DNA of 47,092 nt, taken from NCBI RefSeq assembly GCF_000314855.2, contig NZ_KB233222.1:655356-702447 (forward strand), given 5' to 3'. This document shows, one piece after another, positions 1-9,707 of this stretch (position 1 is the stretch's first letter; each line of letters opens with the position of its first letter). Source of the DNA: Providencia burhodogranariea DSM 19968. Lineage in GTDB: Bacteria > Pseudomonadota > Gammaproteobacteria > Enterobacterales > Enterobacteriaceae. Made by a program: the position numbers and the translations under genes. The notes under the pieces are model-generated. The model saw only the letters and a program-made list of their open reading frames with translations. It searched no databases and had not been told where the DNA came from.

Positions 1-342
1 CTCAATCACTAATTGATAACGGGCTTCATCCGCTGAACCAGATAAACGACGAAAGTTGGTGACGGTTCCATGCACGCGCTTGGCGACAGCCGGTTGTGTT
101 GCCAGTCCCATCAATGAATTTAACGGCGGTGCAAAGGTCAGCGTCGCACTGCGGCGCAGCAGTTGTTGCGGCAGTAAATCCTGCGCGGTAGAGGTAAAGG
201 TGATTTGGTAGCGATAGGTCTCGCTGATGGCTTCACGCCCACTGAAGTGTTCGACATCCAGTAACTCGGTGCAGCCTTGTACTTCAAGGCGATAACGATT
301 TTGACCTTGAAGTAAGGTTTTTGCCGTCTCCATTAAGCTCAT
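1..342 (-). CDS. vgrG: VgrG, type VI secretion tip protein, 5' part only
   Basis: The first 114 codons of a VgrG (TssI) spike protein; the gene runs off the left edge. VgrG trimers cap the Hcp tube of the type VI secretion system and carry effectors out of the cell. The N-terminus has the typical gp27-like opening (RYRLEVQG, then LDVEHFSGREAISETYRYQI) and a stretch of the form LLRRSATLTF. The start at 342 has GGAG eight bases upstream. Its ATG overlaps the stop of a 50-codon frame (ATGA), suggesting translational coupling. Positions 61-180 have 70 G/C in 120 bases by hand count, well above neighbouring genes, which fits a horizontally shuffled vgrG module. No other secretion gene is visible. 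Confidence 0.88.
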   Translation of the reverse strand, partial: MSLMETAKTLLQGQNRYRLEVQGCTELLDVEHFSGREAISETYRYQITFTSTAQDLLPQQLLRRSATLTFAPPLNSLMGLATQPAVAKRVHGTVTNFRRLSGSADEARYQLVIE

Positions 343-491
343 TCTGCAATCTCCGTGTTAAATCCCGTGATGGGCAATTTTTTGTTCCCGAGGTGGATAA
401 GGCGGGGTTTAGGTACGCTACCGCCCCTGACCGTCACCGAGGTCCATAAGGTGTCTTCCGTTGATATGCCCAATGAGGTTTTGTGAGTCAT
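339..491 (-). CDS. possible 50-residue protein overlapping the vgrG start
   Basis: An open frame of 50 codons from ATG at 491 to TGA at 341-339. Its stop overlaps the vgrG ATG in an ATGA arrangement. The peptide begins MTHKTSLGIS and ends ITGFNTEIAE. It has no signal peptide, membrane segment or recognised domain. The frame is open a few codons further upstream to a TGA, with no better start there, and the ribosome-binding site at 491 is weak. It could be a small gene coupled to vgrG, the remnant 3' end of a larger gene, or chance. The GC-rich composition continues from vgrG through about 440, which mildly favours coding. Function unknown. Confidence 0.35.
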   Translation of the reverse strand: MTHKTSLGISTEDTLWTSVTVRGGSVPKPRLIHLGNKKLPITGFNTEIAE

Positions 492-1353
492 ATCGTGTTT
501 ACGGCTATTGTTTGTGTACGCGCGGTGTGTTCATCCGCGTTCAACGTGACGTGCCAACTCTGCATGTTGAGTTCTCACGCGATATTCAATCGCCCAAGAT
601 GATTTTATGGTTTTTTATTGTGTTTATTGTTGCCTATCTGGGTTTTCATGAGTTTAATTCGTTACATTGTCGAGTGGGTAACATATTGAGCGGCTCATTT
701 ACCTTAGGATGATTTGTTGTTTTATATATAATTAAAGGTAATAAATCAAATATTCTTATGGATTATTATGCGTAAAAGAGAGCTAATTAGGATTGGTGCT
801 AAGATGAGTATTTTTTTTAGGTGAGATTGCTATTTTATCTTATTGTTTTTAGGTCAGTATTTTTTTATTGGTATTTTGCTTACTGTTTTGTAACTGAATA
901 TGTCGGTGATGGTAAACGGAAATTTGGGTATCACTTACCTATATATGCAGTAACGCTATTTATATGGTGATGACTATGCGATTGCCATAATTCAGGGGGA
1001 TAGCACTAGTGTGTAGTTAGCTGAGTAGATGTATTAAAATTAACCCATTGTTTTTGCAGTATGTGTTTGTATAGCAAGATAGGTCTTGAATTATCTAAAG
1101 CATAAGTATTTTCACGTTGAACAATAATTCCTCAATCGTGCTTCGTACTATTCCAAATAAACTCGGTTTTAGATATTTTTTCCATTTGTCTGATAGGTAC
1201 AGCTAGAACACTCTGTTAAATTATATAGTTGATTGATACAAATTATTTCAACCATTACTTATTTCTATCATTAGGTCAAAATTTTGATTGCTTCCACCTT
1301 ATTGGCTGGAAGTAATGGCTAAGTATAATTAACTACAAAAGGAAGAGTCGGTC
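492..1353. other. AT-rich gap of about 860 bp without a convincing gene
   Basis: Between the vgrG module and yfhM. Composition falls sharply after about 600 and becomes very AT-rich from 720 to 1340. No open frame here has a recognisable product together with a ribosome-binding site. The abrupt shift may mark the boundary of a vgrG island. The last 20 bases hold the yfhM ribosome-binding site (AGGAAGAG). Confidence 0.6.
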
Positions 1354-4300
1354 ATGAATCAACATTTTAGTTGGGCTTCATTGGCGGGTCTAAAGACAAA
1401 AAAACGCTATCTTGCTGCGGCATTAGCGTCAGTTATTGCGCTAGCGGGTTGCGATAATACAGACGACACGAATAAAAAAGACGCAAACGTTACAGCAGAA
1501 AAAAATTCAGCGACAGAAAATCAAACTAAAACGGCACCTATCGCGTCCGAAAATAAATCTGCACCGAAACTTTCGAAAGAAGAGATGATCAAACGCTATG
1601 CAGGTAAAGATGTCACCATCCTTGATGCCTCTGAGCTGCAATTAGATGGTGCAAGTGCCATGGTTGTCACTTTCTCTATTCCACTCGATCCGAATCAAGA
1701 TTTTAGCCAGTTCTTAAATTTGGTTGATGTTAAATCAGGCAAGCTCGATGGCGCTTGGGAATTATCAGACAACCAAATGGAACTGCGTTTTCGTCATTTA
1801 CCGCCATCAAGAGAACTTAATTTAACCGTTAATCCGGGAATTAAAGCCGTCAATGAGCGGACGATTGCCTCTGCGTTTGAGAAAAAAGTGCAAACGGCAC
1901 AAATTATTCCAACGGTCGGTTTCGCCAGTAAAGGTTCTCTATTACCAAGCAAAGTGGCGCAAGGTTTGCCTGTTATTGCGCTAAATGTCGACAAAGTTGA
2001 TGTTAACTTCTTCCGTATTGATGAAAATCAATTGCCGCAATTCCTCGCGATGTGGCAATACCGCAGTAATTACGAATATTGGTATTCCGAAGAGTTCCTG
2101 AATAAAGTTGAACTTGCCTATACTGGTCGTTTTGATCTTAATCCAGATAAAAATACCCGCCAGACTGTATTGCTGCCATTAAAAGATATCAAAGAATTAC
2201 AGCAGGATGGCGTTTATTTAGCCATCATGCAAAAAGCGGGAGGCTACAGCTACCAATTCCCTGCGACCGTATTCACCCTCAGTGATATCGGGGTTTCACT
2301 GCACAGTTATCAAGACCAAGTCGATGTGTTTACACAATCACTGGCGAAAGGCTCTGCGCTGAAAGGGGTTGAGCTGCGGATCCTTGATGAAAAAGGTCAA
2401 TTGGTCAATAAAGCCACCACAGATGGTGATGGTCACGCTAAATTAGATAAACTGGCGGGTGGGAAACTACTTCTGGCAACCCTTGACGGCCAGACCAGTA
2501 TGATCGACCTGACACAACCTGCACTTGATTTGTCTGAATTCGATATTTCCGGCCCAGTGGGTTACGCAAAACAATTCTTCGTATTTGGTCCTCGTGATTT
2601 ATATCGTCCGGGTGAGCTGCTGCTAGTCAATGGTTTACTGCGTGATGGTGATGGTAATTCTGTAAAAGCACAACCGGTTAAAGTCGATGTGTTAAAAACC
2701 GATGGTCAAGTTGTCAGAAGTTTTGTGTGGCAACCTGATGAAGGTCAAGATGGCTTATATCAATACCAATTTGAGATCCCTAAATCCGCTGAAACAGGGA
2801 ACTGGTCATTACGCTTTGATTTAGGTGATGGTTCACCGCTGCGTTATTACAAGTTTAACGTTGAAGACTTTATGCCTGAGCGTATGGCATTAGATATTAC
2901 GGCGAATGATGAACCAATCTTGAATGATCAATCTGTTGAGTTTGATATTAAAGGTCGTTATTTGTACGGTGCACCGGCTGCGGGTAATGAACTGCAAGGT
3001 CAAGTATTTATCAGGCCAGATCGCGAAGCCGTTGCCAAATTGCCGGGCTTTGAATTCGGGTTTGAAAACGAAGAAGGTCTGCAACGCAAACTTGATGAGT
3101 TCGATTTGACCCTTAATGACAGCGGTCAAACCGTTATTGCCATTCCCAAAGATAACTGGGAATCTCTGCGTTCACCAATAAAGGTGATTGCACAAGCAAG
3201 CCTATTAGAAGCGGGTGGACGTCCAGTAACGCGCCGTGCAGAACAGGCGGTTTGGCCTGCTGATGCACTGGTTGGTATTCGTCCACTATTTAATAAAAAA
3301 GAAATTTATGATTACCGTACCGATCGTTATGCACAACGTTATAACGTCGATGAAAACTCATTAGCTGAGTTTGAATTAGTATTAGCCGATGCCGCAGGAA
3401 ATAAATTAGCCGCCGATAATTTAACCACCCGTTTAGTGTATGAGCGTCGTGATTATTATTGGAGCTGGTCAGAAAGTGGTGGCTGGACATCAAATTATGA
3501 CCAAAAAGATTTGGTCATGGCGAATGAAAATATCAAAATTGAAAAAGATGGCACTGCAAAAGTTGCCTTCCCAGTAGATTGGGGCTCATTCCGTCTTGAA
3601 GTGATCAATGAAGATAACAAACTGGTCAGTAGCATCCAATTCTGGGCAGGTTATTCATGGCAAGATAATGCGGGTGGTAACGGCGCTGTCCGTCCTGATC
3701 AAGTTAAACTGAGTCTGAACAAACCAGCCTATTTGCCGGGCGAGAAAGCCAAAGTTCGCATTGAATCACCAAAAGCAGGCAAAGGTTATATTCTGCTTGA
3801 ATCAAGCAGCGGCCCATTATGGTGGCAAGAAATCGACGTTCCTGAAAAAGGTATGGAGATTGAAGTACCTGTCAATAAAGAGTGGGCACGTCATGATCTT
3901 TATATCACTGCGGTTGTTGTGCGCCCAGGTGATGACTCGAAAGAAGCAACAGTTAAACGCGCAATCGGCGTGTTGCACCTGCCGTTAGCCGATGAAAGCC
4001 GTAAAATTGGGCTGACATTGACGGCTCCAAACAAAATGCGTCCAAATCAAGACTTAACCGTTAAGGTGAAAGCGACGGCGCAAGATGGCAAGCCACTGCC
4101 TGAAAAAGTCAATGTACTGATGTCTGCGGTTGATACGGGTGTGCTGAACATTACCGACTTTAAAACCCCAGATCCTTACAATGCTTTTTTTGGCCGCAAG
4201 CGTTATAGTGTTGATCAGTATGATGTTTACGGTCATTTGATCGAAGGCCAAGGTAAATTGGCAAGCTTACGTTTTGGTGGTGATGGTGATGATGCCGCAT

Positions 4301-6402
4301 TAGATCGCGGTGGTATGAAGCCACTAACCGAAGTACAAATTATCGCAGAACAAGCTCAGCCAATTACCTTAGATAAAAACGGTGAAGGTGAAATCACGTT
4401 GCCAATTCCTGATTTCAATGGGGAATTGCGTTTGATGGCTCAAGCATGGAATGAAAAAGATTTCGGTCATGCTGATAGCAAAGTGGTTGTTGCCGCACCA
4501 TTGGTAACTCAGATGTCAATGCCTCGCTTTATGGCTGGCGGTGACAAGTCTTACTTTGCTTTAGATCTGACGAATACCACAGACAATACACAAAATGTCA
4601 CGGTGACCTTTAAAGCATCAGGAATGGTGAAATTAGAGGGTTCAACCACCAAAGAACTTGCTTTAGTTAAAGGTAAGCGCACAACCATCACATTGCCAGT
4701 TCGCGCAGATTATGGCTATGGTCAAGGTGAAGTTTCGATGACCATCAATGGTATCAATCTGCCGAGCGAGTCGTTGAAAGAGTATAGCAATAGCTGGAAA
4801 GTGGGCGTTCGTCCTGCACAACCGGCAGAAACAGTCTCTTTTGCGGTTGCAGTCGAATCGGGTGAACAATGGTCATTACCAACGGAAGACTTACGTGGGT
4901 TAGCGCCTGATACCTTAGAAGGTCAAGTGCTATTAACTAGCCGTCCTCCGTTACAAATTGCACGTTATATTCGTGAGTTATTTGCTTATCCTTATGGTTG
5001 CCTTGAACAGACTGTCAGTGGCTTGTATCCGTCACTGTACTCTTCTCAGGCTGAACTGTCTAAATTGGGTGTGAAATCACAAACGGATGAAGATCGCCGT
5101 AAAGCAATTGATATTGGTATTCCACATTTATTAAGTATGCAGCGCGCTGACGGTGGCTTCTCATTATGGGATCGTAATGGTCGTGAGGAATACTGGTTAA
5201 CCGCCTATGCGACAGATTTCCTAAACAGAGCCAATCAGCGTGGATATCCGGTACCGCAAGATGCGATCACCAACGCAAATAGTCGTTTATTAAGCTACCT
5301 GCAAGATGGTAATCAAATCAATTATCCGTATACCGATAATCAGGCGGCTTCACGTTTTGCAGCTCAATCTTATGCAGGACTGGTTCTCGCAACTCAACAA
5401 AAAGCGCCTTTGGGTGCATTACGCCAATTGTATTCAAGAAGCAATGAAGCCAATAGTGGTTTATCGCTAGTTCAATTAGGCGTTGCGTTGAACCTGATGG
5501 GTGATAAAACTCGTGGTGATAGTGCGATTGTTGATGGACTGAAAAAACAACGTGGTCGTTACTCTTATGATGGCGATTATGGTTCAGTCGTGCGTGATGA
5601 TGCGATGATTATTGCGTTATTAAATGAACATCAATTGATGCCGAAGTCGCGTGATCAAAAACTGCAAACGCTTTCAAATAATTTAGTATCACAACAGTAT
5701 TTCTCAACCCAAGAGAGCAATGCTTTGTATCTGGCGGGTCGTTATTATGTCAATGATACAGAAACCCCATGGAAAGCTGTCATTAATGGTCAAGAACCGC
5801 CAATGACTTCAGATAAGCCAGTGAATGAGTTCTTGACTAAAGAACAACTTCAAAAAGGGTATAGCATTGAGAATTCTGGAACAAATACCCTTTATACTCG
5901 ACTGAATGTTGTGGGCTATCCATTGTATACCCCAACACGTAGTTCGAATGTATTGGATGTAAAGCGGACTTATTTAGACCTTCAAGGTAAACCAATTTCA
6001 CTGGATCGTTTAAGAACGGGTGAAATGGTAGTGGTCAAATTGGAAGTGAATGCATCACAAGCAGTACCTGATGCATTAGTGGTTGACTTGTTACCCGCTG
6101 GTTTAGAGTTAGAAAACCAAAATCTGGCGAATAGCAGCGCAAGTCTCAGTCAAACTGCACCAAACTTGCAGGAAGTGATTGATGATATGCAGCAATCACA
6201 AATTCGTCATATTGAATACCGTGATGATCGTTTTGTCGCCGCAGTCGAAGTGCAGCAATACAGACCAACGACTCTAGTCTATCTCGCGCGTGCCGTGACG
6301 CCAGGAGTGTACAGTATTCCTGTGCCTCAGGTTGAGTCGATGTATGTACCTGAATGGCGTGCGGTCGGCAATGCAAGTGGTCAATTAGAAATTGTTCGTT
6401 AA
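1354..6402 (+). CDS. yfhM: Bacterial alpha-2-macroglobulin, lipoprotein YfhM
   Basis: A 1682-residue periplasmic, inner-membrane-anchored protease trap. The N-terminus is a lipoprotein signal with lipobox LAGC, lipidated Cys33, followed by a Lys/Asn/Thr-rich linker to about residue 75. MG (macroglobulin) domains follow. The thioester motif CLEQ is intact at residues 1216-1219 (Cys1216, Gln1219) at the start of the helical thioester domain. In this family a protease cleaves the bait region, the thioester reacts, and the protease is trapped covalently. The family is typically encoded beside pbpC, as here, and is thought to protect the periplasm when the wall is breached. The start has AGGAAGAG nine bases upstream. 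Length matches the E. coli protein (about 1650). Confidence 0.97.
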   Translation: MNQHFSWASLAGLKTKKRYLAAALASVIALAGCDNTDDTNKKDANVTAEKNSATENQTKTAPIASENKSAPKLSKEEMIKRYAGKDVTILDASELQLDGASAMVVTFSIPLDPNQDFSQFLNLVDVKSGKLDGAWELSDNQMELRFRHLPPSRELNLTVNPGIKAVNERTIASAFEKKVQTAQIIPTVGFASKGSLLPSKVAQGLPVIALNVDKVDVNFFRIDENQLPQFLAMWQYRSNYEYWYSEEFLNKVELAYTGRFDLNPDKNTRQTVLLPLKDIKELQQDGVYLAIMQKAGGYSYQFPATVFTLSDIGVSLHSYQDQVDVFTQSLAKGSALKGVELRILDEKGQLVNKATTDGDGHAKLDKLAGGKLLLATLDGQTSMIDLTQPALDLSEFDISGPVGYAKQFFVFGPRDLYRPGELLLVNGLLRDGDGNSVKAQPVKVDVLKTDGQVVRSFVWQPDEGQDGLYQYQFEIPKSAETGNWSLRFDLGDGSPLRYYKFNVEDFMPERMALDITANDEPILNDQSVEFDIKGRYLYGAPAAGNELQGQVFIRPDREAVAKLPGFEFGFENEEGLQRKLDEFDLTLNDSGQTVIAIPKDNWESLRSPIKVIAQASLLEAGGRPVTRRAEQAVWPADALVGIRPLFNKKEIYDYRTDRYAQRYNVDENSLAEFELVLADAAGNKLAADNLTTRLVYERRDYYWSWSESGGWTSNYDQKDLVMANENIKIEKDGTAKVAFPVDWGSFRLEVINEDNKLVSSIQFWAGYSWQDNAGGNGAVRPDQVKLSLNKPAYLPGEKAKVRIESPKAGKGYILLESSSGPLWWQEIDVPEKGMEIEVPVNKEWARHDLYITAVVVRPGDDSKEATVKRAIGVLHLPLADESRKIGLTLTAPNKMRPNQDLTVKVKATAQDGKPLPEKVNVLMSAVDTGVLNITDFKTPDPYNAFFGRKRYSVDQYDVYGHLIEGQGKLASLRFGGDGDDAALDRGGMKPLTEVQIIAEQAQPITLDKNGEGEITLPIPDFNGELRLMAQAWNEKDFGHADSKVVVAAPLVTQMSMPRFMAGGDKSYFALDLTNTTDNTQNVTVTFKASGMVKLEGSTTKELALVKGKRTTITLPVRADYGYGQGEVSMTINGINLPSESLKEYSNSWKVGVRPAQPAETVSFAVAVESGEQWSLPTEDLRGLAPDTLEGQVLLTSRPPLQIARYIRELFAYPYGCLEQTVSGLYPSLYSSQAELSKLGVKSQTDEDRRKAIDIGIPHLLSMQRADGGFSLWDRNGREEYWLTAYATDFLNRANQRGYPVPQDAITNANSRLLSYLQDGNQINYPYTDNQAASRFAAQSYAGLVLATQQKAPLGALRQLYSRSNEANSGLSLVQLGVALNLMGDKTRGDSAIVDGLKKQRGRYSYDGDYGSVVRDDAMIIALLNEHQLMPKSRDQKLQTLSNNLVSQQYFSTQESNALYLAGRYYVNDTETPWKAVINGQEPPMTSDKPVNEFLTKEQLQKGYSIENSGTNTLYTRLNVVGYPLYTPTRSSNVLDVKRTYLDLQGKPISLDRLRTGEMVVVKLEVNASQAVPDALVVDLLPAGLELENQNLANSSASLSQTAPNLQEVIDDMQQSQIRHIEYRDDRFVAAVEVQQYRPTTLVYLARAVTPGVYSIPVPQVESMYVPEWRAVGNASGQLEIVR

Positions 6403-6408
6403 TCTTTA

Positions 6409-6437
6409 CGTTAAGCGCTTAAACTGAGCGCTTAACG
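6409..6437 (+). terminator. perfect 11-bp stem hairpin after yfhM
   Basis: CGTTAAGCGCT, a 7-base loop, then its exact complement AGCGCTTAACG, starting 7 bases after the yfhM stop. There is no T-run after the stem, so it may be an mRNA-stabilising or attenuating hairpin and not a complete intrinsic terminator. Confidence 0.5.
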
Positions 6438-6487
6438 ATATTTAGCGAAAGTCGTTTGAGTTGTATGTCAATGACTCACCAAGCTAT

Positions 6488-6519
6488 CCCGAGACACATC
6501 CACAACAAGGTGTCTCGGG
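6488..6519. other. 10-bp stem inverted repeat in the yfhM-pbpC gap
   Basis: CCCGAGACAC, 12 bases, GTGTCTCGGG: a perfect GC-rich dyad 50 bases before the next gene. No T-run follows on the plus strand. It could be a second transcription pause/terminator, or a processing hairpin separating yfhM from pbpC expression. Confidence 0.45.
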
Positions 6520-6571
6520 TAGTCGAGAGTCATCAACACAGAAGTGACTAGGGCTGTTATTTTTAACCAGT

Positions 6572-8959
6572 ATGAGCAATAAAAATAAGCAGCAATGTTC
6601 AACAGTCCCTAAAAGTATAACGAGTATATTTTCCCCCATGAAAAAATGGTTACGACGCACTGGGTTGACATTGATCTTCTTGGTGATTTTTTTGCCTCTG
6701 CTGTTTTTGCTAGCCGATAAAATTTGGCCGTTACCGATTAAACAGGTTGAGATGGCGCGCACTGTCGTCGCCGAAGATGGTACACCACTGTGGCGTTTTG
6801 CTGATAAAGAGGGGATCTGGCGCTATCCTGTGACGCTGGATGAAGTCTCCCCTGAATTTATTGATGCACTATTAACTTACGAAGACCGCCATTTTTATAG
6901 CCACCCGGGGGTTAACCCCTTTTCACTGTTAAGAGCATTATGGCAGGATGTCAGCTCGGGGCGCATTATCTCAGGTGGTAGCACTATCTCCATGCAGGTC
7001 GCACGGCTGGTGGATCCACATGACAGAACAGTAACGGGCAAATTCAAACAGTTATGGCGTACAGCACAGCTTGAATATCATTATTCAAAAGATGAAATTC
7101 TTGAAATGTATTTAAATCGTGCGCCTTATGGGGGAACGATTGAAGGTATTGGTGCAGCAAGTTGGGTCTATTTAAACAAAGCACCAGACAAATTGACCTC
7201 AGGTGAAGCAGCACTGTTTGCCGTATTACCACAGGCACCAAGTAGATTAAGACCCGACCGTTATCCTGAAAGGGCGCAAGCTGCACGAGATAAAGTACTC
7301 AATAGGTTGGCAGAATATCAGGTTTGGCCTGTTGATAAGATTGAAGATATTAAACAAGAGCAAATTTGGTTAGCACCACGAAAAAGCCCAAATTCGGCAC
7401 CTTTACTGGCTCGCCGAGTGGTCAAAGATGTTCAAGATTCGATCATAGAAACCACGATTGATGCCGGTTTACAACGCCAACTCGAAGATATGGCGATCAA
7501 CTGGAAAAATCAGTTACCAAAGCAGACGTCATTGGGACTGTTAGTAGTTGATCATACGGATATGAGTGTGAAAGCCTATCTTGGCTCAATTGATTTCCAA
7601 GACAATAGCCGCTTTGGGCATGTTGATATGATCACAGCTTGGCGTTCACCGGGTTCAACACTCAAACCTTTTTTATATGCGTTGGCAATGGATGATGGTT
7701 TGATTCACGCGGAATCTTTGATGCAAGATGTACCGCGACGTTTTGATGATTATCGACCGGGAAATTTTGATAGTGGCTTTAATGGGCCAGTGAGTGTGAG
7801 TGATGCATTGGTACGTTCACTCAATTTGCCTGTTGTGCAGCTGCTTGATGTATATGGAAGCAAACGCTTTACCGCACAATTACGCAATGTAGGTACCGAA
7901 TTACGATTCCCGCTAGCCAGCGAACCTAATCTAACATTAATTTTAGGCGGAACAGCCGCACGGATGGATGATTTGGTGGCTGCTTACAGCGGATTTGCGC
8001 GCCAAGGAAAAGTATCTCCGTTGCGTTATAGACCGACGGATACCTTGCGTGATCGCCAGCTGATGTCGCCCGGTTCGGCATGGATTGTACGACGGATTAT
8101 GGGGGGAGAAGCGCGTCCTGTGCCTGATAGTAGCTTGTCAGCACAAGTTAACTTAGCGTGGAAAACAGGGACTAGTTATGGCTATCGAGATGCGTGGGCA
8201 ATTGGTGTCAATCCACGCTATACCATTGGTGTTTGGGTTGGACGACCTGATGGAACCCCCGTCGCTGGGCAGTTTGGTTATGCTACAGCGATCCCGATAA
8301 TGAATCAGGTGAATAACTTATTATTGGCTAGATTGTATCAATCCCATGAACCAATTCCGAAAGATACTAAGCCAGAAAGTGTTAGTCAGGCAGTGATCTG
8401 TTGGCCGGGTGGCACTTCGCTGCCTAAAGATGATAGCAATTGTCGCCAACGTCGCCTAAGTTGGATTTTAGATAATACGATCCCTCCAACCTTAATGGCG
8501 AAAGATCAGGAGTCGTTGTTAGGATTGCGCCAAAAAATTTGGGTCAATGATCAAGGCTTGCAGGTTGCCGCAGATTGCCCCGACGCAAAAGAAAAAACAA
8601 TTCAGTTATGGCCAATTACCGTTGAATCGTGGCTACCCGCAAGTGAAAGACGTGTAAATCGGTTACCTAAACCTGATGCACAATGTCCTCCGCTTAAAGT
8701 GGAAATGCCACCTTTATTGATTTCGGGCGTCCGTGATGGCGAAGTATTGCAACGTCTACCGGGAAAAACCAGTCTTGATGTACGCTTAGTCACCCAAGGC
8801 GGACAAGGACAACAGTGGTGGTTTTTAAATGGCGAGCAGATACAAGATACAGGTCATAATGGCACTATTTTACTGACTTTGGATAAATCGGGCAGTTACC
8901 AAGTTTCGGTAATGGATTTAGGTGGGCAGGTTAGTGTTGTGGACTTTAAACTCAAATGA
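6572..8959 (+). CDS. pbpC: Penicillin-binding protein 1C, bifunctional glycosyltransferase/transpeptidase
   Basis: A 795-residue class A PBP, inner-membrane anchored with the enzyme domains in the periplasm. One membrane segment lies near residues 30-48. The glycosyltransferase domain carries EDRHF with Glu104 as the predicted catalytic residue. The transpeptidase domain has SxxK at Ser362-Lys365 (STLK), an SLN motif, and KTG at 531-533. A C-terminal PBP1C-specific domain follows. Neither possible start has a good ribosome-binding site. ATG 6572 gives 795 residues; ATG 6638 (MKKWLRR) gives 773, closer to the 770 of E. coli PbpC, so the first 22 residues may be untranslated. Pairing with yfhM is the usual arrangement and links wall repair to protease defence. 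Confidence 0.95.
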   Translation: MSNKNKQQCSTVPKSITSIFSPMKKWLRRTGLTLIFLVIFLPLLFLLADKIWPLPIKQVEMARTVVAEDGTPLWRFADKEGIWRYPVTLDEVSPEFIDALLTYEDRHFYSHPGVNPFSLLRALWQDVSSGRIISGGSTISMQVARLVDPHDRTVTGKFKQLWRTAQLEYHYSKDEILEMYLNRAPYGGTIEGIGAASWVYLNKAPDKLTSGEAALFAVLPQAPSRLRPDRYPERAQAARDKVLNRLAEYQVWPVDKIEDIKQEQIWLAPRKSPNSAPLLARRVVKDVQDSIIETTIDAGLQRQLEDMAINWKNQLPKQTSLGLLVVDHTDMSVKAYLGSIDFQDNSRFGHVDMITAWRSPGSTLKPFLYALAMDDGLIHAESLMQDVPRRFDDYRPGNFDSGFNGPVSVSDALVRSLNLPVVQLLDVYGSKRFTAQLRNVGTELRFPLASEPNLTLILGGTAARMDDLVAAYSGFARQGKVSPLRYRPTDTLRDRQLMSPGSAWIVRRIMGGEARPVPDSSLSAQVNLAWKTGTSYGYRDAWAIGVNPRYTIGVWVGRPDGTPVAGQFGYATAIPIMNQVNNLLLARLYQSHEPIPKDTKPESVSQAVICWPGGTSLPKDDSNCRQRRLSWILDNTIPPTLMAKDQESLLGLRQKIWVNDQGLQVAADCPDAKEKTIQLWPITVESWLPASERRVNRLPKPDAQCPPLKVEMPPLLISGVRDGEVLQRLPGKTSLDVRLVTQGGQGQQWWFLNGEQIQDTGHNGTILLTLDKSGSYQVSVMDLGGQVSVVDFKLK

Positions 8960-8966
8960 CCCGTCA

Positions 8967-9334
8967 AGATACCCGTCATACTTCGAGCTGTCTCGTTGTT
9001 GGCTTCTCTCAGCTACTCGGGTCACATACTTGTGTATGCTCCCCCAAGATACCCGTCATACTTCGAGCTGTCTCGTTGTTGGCTTCTCTCAGCAACTTAG
9101 GTCACATACTTGTGTATGCTCGCCCAAGATACCCGTCATACTTCGAGCTGTCTCGTTGTTGGCTTCTCTCAGCAACTTAGGGCACATACTTGTGTATGCT
9201 CCCCCAAGATACCCGTCATACTTCGAGCTGTCTCGTTGTTGGCTTCTCTCAGCAACTTGGGTCACATACTTGTGTATGCTCCCCAAGATATCTTCGTTTG
9301 CCGTCTAGATACAACTCGAATTATTTAGGGTATC
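8967..9334. repeat. four tandem 80-bp repeat units of a dispersed inverted-repeat family
   Basis: Units begin with AGATACCCGTCATACTTC at 8967, 9047, 9127 and 9207, an exact 80-bp period, differing by a few bases (for example AGCTACTCGGG in unit 1, AGCAACTTAGG in units 2 and 3). A short degenerate tail ends in ACTCGAATTATTTAGGGTATC at about 9334, an inverted copy of the unit's outer end. The array begins 8 bases after the pbpC stop. Open frames across it merely reflect the repeat. Single copies of the same family appear at 10301, 12974, 16414 and 38559. It is a non-coding element with partial tandem amplification, not CRISPR: there are no unique spacers. Confidence 0.9.
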
Positions 9335-9707
9335 TCTCAAATTTGATTTAAGTTCAAAGTTCAAAGGAAATATGAAGTACTAAAGGGTGTTGTTTGATAA
9401 CGCTTGAGTGGAATTCATGCGTTTGTTGGTGGGGCATTACGCGAATTGTTTTTGTGCCTAGTCTAAAAATGTGACTTAGCCAAAAAAATAATGTTTTTTG
9501 CTATAAAAACTTTAACAAAATGTTGTTATGGCTGTAGGAAATTGTAATCGTAGCCCCTATAATCAACGCCTTATTTTCTGAGGCCAAGCTTCAGAAAGAG
9601 AAACAATATAAAAAACAACAACTGACACATACTTTCCGTTTTGATTTACTTGAAAAAAAACTGAGACGCAGGGTAAAAGTCACGAAATCGCTAAAGAGGT
9701 TATTTTT
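9335..9707. other. ndk leader region
   Basis: 373 bp with no gene. It holds a perfect -10 hexamer TATAAT at 9558-9563 on the plus strand but no clear -35 at the right distance, so it is at best a weak ndk promoter. The ndk ribosome-binding site is AAGAGG about nine bases before its ATG. Confidence 0.4.

Noticed and set aside
461-712. 83-codon plus-strand frame
   Set aside because: No ribosome-binding site or recognisable product; it lies partly antisense to the vgrG-side frame and in shifting composition.
8967-9286. CRISPR array
   Set aside because: The whole 80-bp unit repeats; there are no unique spacers and no cas genes.
8922-9328. Open frames of 65-128 codons across the repeat array on both strands
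   Set aside because: They repeat the same peptide with the 80-bp DNA period, lack ribosome-binding sites and fall in non-coding repeats.
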